A DNA stretch of 21,266 nucleotides, taken from positions 2,957 through 24,222 of IMG/VR virus record IMGVR_UViG_3300030451_001252; one strand, 5' to 3'; not shown here. The stretch is from a virus. Within the stretch, counting starts at the first letter, position 1. Below are more notes on the stretch, generated by a model. The model was not told where the DNA came from. It was given only the letters and a program-made list of their open reading frames with translations, and searched no databases.

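Larger units (their letters stand above)
14889..21266 (+). repeat. C-terminal array of 20 Cys/Tyr-Pro-Arg repeats (continues past window)
   Basis: From residue 4623 to the window end. Consensus of a full unit: ATYDPTTG-x-L-x-LT-[VI]-x-x-HG-[FL]-x-x-GD-x-IKIAD-x-SLTFTC-x-x-D-x(5-7)-[HK]-x-YPR-x-x-DP, then either a [SG]-G-KW form with TF-x-VNVG-x-S-x(4)-H-x-F-x-SA-x-x-NG, or a shorter YDTP/EI form. YPR codons start at 15054, 15273, 15528, 15711, 15975, 16203, 16722, 17139, 17352, 17736, 18150, 18459, 18822, 19077, 19365, 19638, 19815, 20307, 20652 and 20907 (spacings 177-519 nt). Cys and YPR are kept in all 20. The residue two before the Tyr is His in 15 copies, Lys in 4 and Val in 1. This is probably a stacked beta-sandwich shaft. 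I recall similar repeats from marine phage proteins but know no family name. Confidence 0.85.

Noticed and set aside
14889-21266. CRISPR-like or intergenic satellite array
   Set aside because: The repeats are in-frame protein repeats with variable spacing and high DNA divergence; no short identical direct repeats with uniform spacers.
1023-21266. Several separate genes joined by a sequencing frameshift
   Set aside because: The frame never changes: recognisable motifs from the N-terminal block to the last repeat are all in the same frame, with no stop codon seen in a full read-through.
1-21266. tRNA genes, integrase, insertion sequence or auxiliary metabolic genes
   Set aside because: None recognised; the whole window apart from an 18-nt gap is taken by the two structural coding regions.

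Overview
The window looks like part of the structural (baseplate/tail) module of a T4-like marine myovirus, most probably infecting a low-GC picocyanobacterium (Prochlorococcus/Synechococcus type) or a similar marine bacterium. This rests on a gp6-type baseplate wedge C-terminus at the left edge, followed by a giant protein whose N-terminal part carries motifs I recognise from T4-like cyanophage structural proteins, plus AT-rich DNA with T-ending codons (GGT, ACT, GCT, GTT). No host gene, tRNA, integrase or cellular marker is present, so the host is an inference.

Layout: 1-1004 is the 3' end of a gp6-like baseplate wedge gene, open at the window's left edge. An 18-nt gap follows. From the ATG at 1023 a single reading frame stays open to the last base (21266): 6,748 codons with no stop, truncated by the window's right edge. 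I translated it line by line in one frame and met no stop codon. The real protein is therefore larger than about 700 kDa.

The giant protein is modular (residue = (position - 1020)/3). In order: an N-terminal attachment-like region (1026-1920); a first cluster of ~40-residue glycine-tyrosine beta repeats (1926-2990); a helical conserved block (3009-3290); mixed beta modules (3480-4110); a second GY-repeat cluster (4410-5100); a YHYH-type domain (5200-5690); a third GY cluster (6400-6900); a beta-propeller-like region (6950-8110); a LamG/concanavalin-like domain (8190-8850); long unassigned beta regions; a fourth GY cluster (10420-11120); a conserved cyanophage tail-protein block (11700-11860); a short fibre-like beta domain (12100-12345); a fifth, weak GY pair (12770-12960); a second LamG-like domain (13800-14340); a helical linker (14430-14885); and a 6.4-kb C-terminal array of 20 Cys/Tyr-Pro-Arg repeats running off the end.

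Working model (inference): gp6 forms the baseplate ring, and the giant protein docks on the baseplate through its N-terminal part. It then projects carbohydrate-binding-like (LamG), propeller and YHYH modules, and a long repetitive shaft that could reach host surface polysaccharide. The mosaic arrangement and the degenerate tandem repeats suggest growth by module capture and duplication. No other genes, promoters, terminators, RNA genes or CRISPR arrays could be supported.
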